A stretch of DNA of 64,000 nt from assembly GCA_001464035.1 (NCBI GenBank), contig LNEC01000019.1, positions 62,001 to 126,000 of the forward strand, written 5' to 3'. The notes below the pieces were generated by a model that searched no databases, was not told the origin of the DNA, and saw only the letters and a list, made by a program, of their open reading frames with translations. This DNA is from Bradyrhizobiaceae bacterium Ga0074131. Its GTDB lineage: Bacteria > Pseudomonadota > Alphaproteobacteria > Rhizobiales > Xanthobacteraceae. Shown here in pieces: positions 62,512 through 64,000 of the stretch (its first letter is position 1; every line of letters begins with the position of its first letter). The position numbers and the translations under genes were made by a program.

Positions 62512-64000
62512 ATGACCGACGCCAAAAACGCGAATACGGGCGATGCCGCAACGGGTTCCGGCTGCGGCTGTTCGTCCGGGGCCGCTGCGGCCCCGGCAAC
62601 GGAGAAGACCGGGTGTTGCGGCGGCGGTCACGATCATGACGACCACGCCCATGACCGGCACCACGCCGCTGGCGGCGCCGCCGTGCGCGACCCCGTCTGC
62701 GGCATGACGGTCGATCCCGCGACAGCCCAGCATCGGTTCGATGACAGGGGTGAAACCCACTATTTCTGCTCGGCCGGCTGCCGCACCAAATTTGCCGCCG
62801 ATCCCAAAGCCTATCTCGACGGCAACCAGCCCAAGGCCGACGCGCCGGAAGGCACGATCTACACTTGCCCGATGCATCCGCAGATCCGCCAGCTCGGTCC
62901 CGGGAGCTGCCCGATCTGCGGCATGGCGCTGGAGCCCGAGTTGGCGAGCCTCGATGCGCCGCCCAATCCCGAGCTGGCCGACATGACGCGGCGGTTCTGG
63001 ATCGGCCTCGTCCTCTCGATTCCGCCGGTGGTCCTCGAGATGGGCGGTCATCTGGTCGGGGGGCATGGCTGGGTCGATCCGACGCTGTCGAACTGGATCC
63101 AGCTGGTTTTCGCCACGCCGGTGGTGCTGTGGGCGGGCTGGCCATTTTTCGTACGCGGCTGGCAATCGCTGCAGACGCGCAATCTCAACATGTTCACGCT
63201 GATCGCGATGGGGACTGGCGTCGCCCAAATCTACAGCGTCGTCGGCACCATCGCGCCCGGTATCTTCCCCGCAACCTTTCGCGGGCATGGCGGCGCGGTC
63301 GCGGTCTACTTCGAAGCCGCGGCGGTGATCACGGTGCTGGTCCTGCTTGGCCAGGTACTCGAGCTGCGCGCCCGCGAAGCCACCTCCGGCGCGATCAAGG
63401 CGCTGCTCGAACTGGCGCCGAAGACCGCCCGCCGGATCGGCGATGACGGCGCTGACCATGAGGTCGCGATCGACAGCCTGCAGGTCGGCGATCATCTGCG
63501 CGTCCGACCCGGAGAGAAGGTGCCGGTGGACGGCGTCATTCTCGAAGGCCGCTCCGCGCTCGACGAGTCGCTGGTGACCGGCGAATCGATGCCCGTCACC
63601 AAGGAAGTCGGCGGCAAGGTGATCGCGGGCACGCTCAACCAGTCCGGTGGTTTCGTGATGCGCGCCGACAAGGTCGGGCGCGACACGCTGTTGTCCCAGA
63701 TCGTCAAGATGGTCGCCGAGGCGCAGCGCTCGCGCGCGCCGATCCAGCGGCTGGCCGATCAGGTTTCCGGCTGGTTCGTGCCGGTCGTGATCGCCGTGGC
63801 GCTGATCGCCTTCGGCGCCTGGGCCTGGTTCGGGCCGGAGCCGCGGATGGCATTCGGCCTGGTCGCCGCCGTCAGCGTGCTGATCATCGCCTGCCCCTGC
63901 GCGCTCGGTCTTGCCACGCCGATGTCGATCATGGTCGGGGTCGGGCGTGGCGCGCAGGCCGGCGTGCTGATCAAGAATGCCGAATCGCTGGAGCGCATGG
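62512..64000 (+). CDS. copA: Copper-exporting P1B ATPase with YHS-type N-terminus, 3' end missing
   Basis: The first 496 codons of a P-type ATPase; the rest lies beyond the window. A Cys/His-rich head (about 15-52: GCGCSS, CCGGGHDHDDHAHD) leads into a YHS-like metal domain (VCGMTVDPATAQHRFDD ... HYFCSAGCRTKFAADP). A heavy-metal-binding zinc-ribbon-like segment follows (TCPMHPQ ... SCPICGMALEPE). There is no HMA domain. The transmembrane part has the translocation motif IIACPCALGLATP and the actuator TGES (LVTGESMPV). It pumps Cu(I) out of the cytoplasm. GGAGAG precedes the ATG. Confidence 0.93.
   Translation, partial: MTDAKNANTGDAATGSGCGCSSGAAAAPATEKTGCCGGGHDHDDHAHDRHHAAGGAAVRDPVCGMTVDPATAQHRFDDRGETHYFCSAGCRTKFAADPKAYLDGNQPKADAPEGTIYTCPMHPQIRQLGPGSCPICGMALEPELASLDAPPNPELADMTRRFWIGLVLSIPPVVLEMGGHLVGGHGWVDPTLSNWIQLVFATPVVLWAGWPFFVRGWQSLQTRNLNMFTLIAMGTGVAQIYSVVGTIAPGIFPATFRGHGGAVAVYFEAAAVITVLVLLGQVLELRAREATSGAIKALLELAPKTARRIGDDGADHEVAIDSLQVGDHLRVRPGEKVPVDGVILEGRSALDESLVTGESMPVTKEVGGKVIAGTLNQSGGFVMRADKVGRDTLLSQIVKMVAEAQRSRAPIQRLADQVSGWFVPVVIAVALIAFGAWAWFGPEPRMAFGLVAAVSVLIIACPCALGLATPMSIMVGVGRGAQAGVLIKNAESLERM

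Overview
The window is GC-rich chromosomal DNA from an alphaproteobacterium, most likely a Bradyrhizobium or Rhodopseudomonas relative (Nitrobacteraceae). This rests on the gene order accD-trpA-trpB-trpF-lapA-ihfB-sppA-rpsA-cmk-aroA, the FYDLN acid-domain gene before a tRNA-Ala, the Hsp20-DUF1150 pair, the lptC-lptA-lptB-rpoN-hpf-ptsN block and a ROSE-type RNA thermometer. The assignment comes from family knowledge, not a database search.

Layout. 1-10.4 kb: a long leftward run of housekeeping genes (accD start, trp genes, ihfB, sppA, rpsA, cmk, aroA), interrupted between aroA and cmk by a two-gene cassette with a nucleotidyltransferase-like protein. 10.5-13.3 kb: FYDLN protein, tRNA-Ala, a GIY-YIG protein, a decayed OhrR/MarR regulator and a class III CoA-transferase. 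13.4-17.7 kb: ugpBAEC, a glycerol-3-phosphate ABC importer. 17.9-22.1 kb: thermometer-controlled Hsp20, DUF1150, and a PstS-like binding protein translationally coupled to a GGDEF/EAL enzyme. 22.4-29.1 kb: ptsN, hpf, rpoN, lptB, lptA, lptC and an RNase D-like exonuclease. 29.3-33.1 kb: a protein of unknown function, then a roughly 2-kb remnant island bounded by a perfect 36-bp repeat of the tRNA-Leu 3' end. 33.2-47.6 kb: mixed housekeeping (NDUFA9-like, uppP, GST, queG, infC, rpmI, rplT, pheST, a DUF71 enzyme, an amine oxidase), rich in palindromic repeats and containing several genes with out-of-frame deletions.

47.8-64 kb is an accessory copper/heavy-metal region. It has a Met-rich Spy/CpxP-like protein, a DUF2933 protein with an isoprenylcysteine-methyltransferase-like enzyme, an OpgC-like acyltransferase, a DUF411 protein, a DsbA-like protein, a multicopper oxidase, a cupredoxin, an RND efflux permease with its adaptor, a Cys/His-rich exported protein, a CsoR repressor and a P1B copper ATPase that runs off the window. 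Together these could sense Cu(I) (CsoR), export it from the cytoplasm (ATPase), oxidise and buffer it in the periplasm (oxidase, cupredoxin, Met-rich protein) and expel it (RND). Four near-perfect TTGAN-N4-NTCAA palindromes of FNR/FixK type lie in its promoters, suggesting oxygen-linked control of part of the region.

Best candidates for something new: the FNR-box copper region with its Met-rich repeat protein and DUF2933/methyltransferase pair, the tRNA-Leu mini-island with an HEATH protein, the aroA-cmk cassette, and the coupled PstS-like/c-di-GMP enzyme pair.
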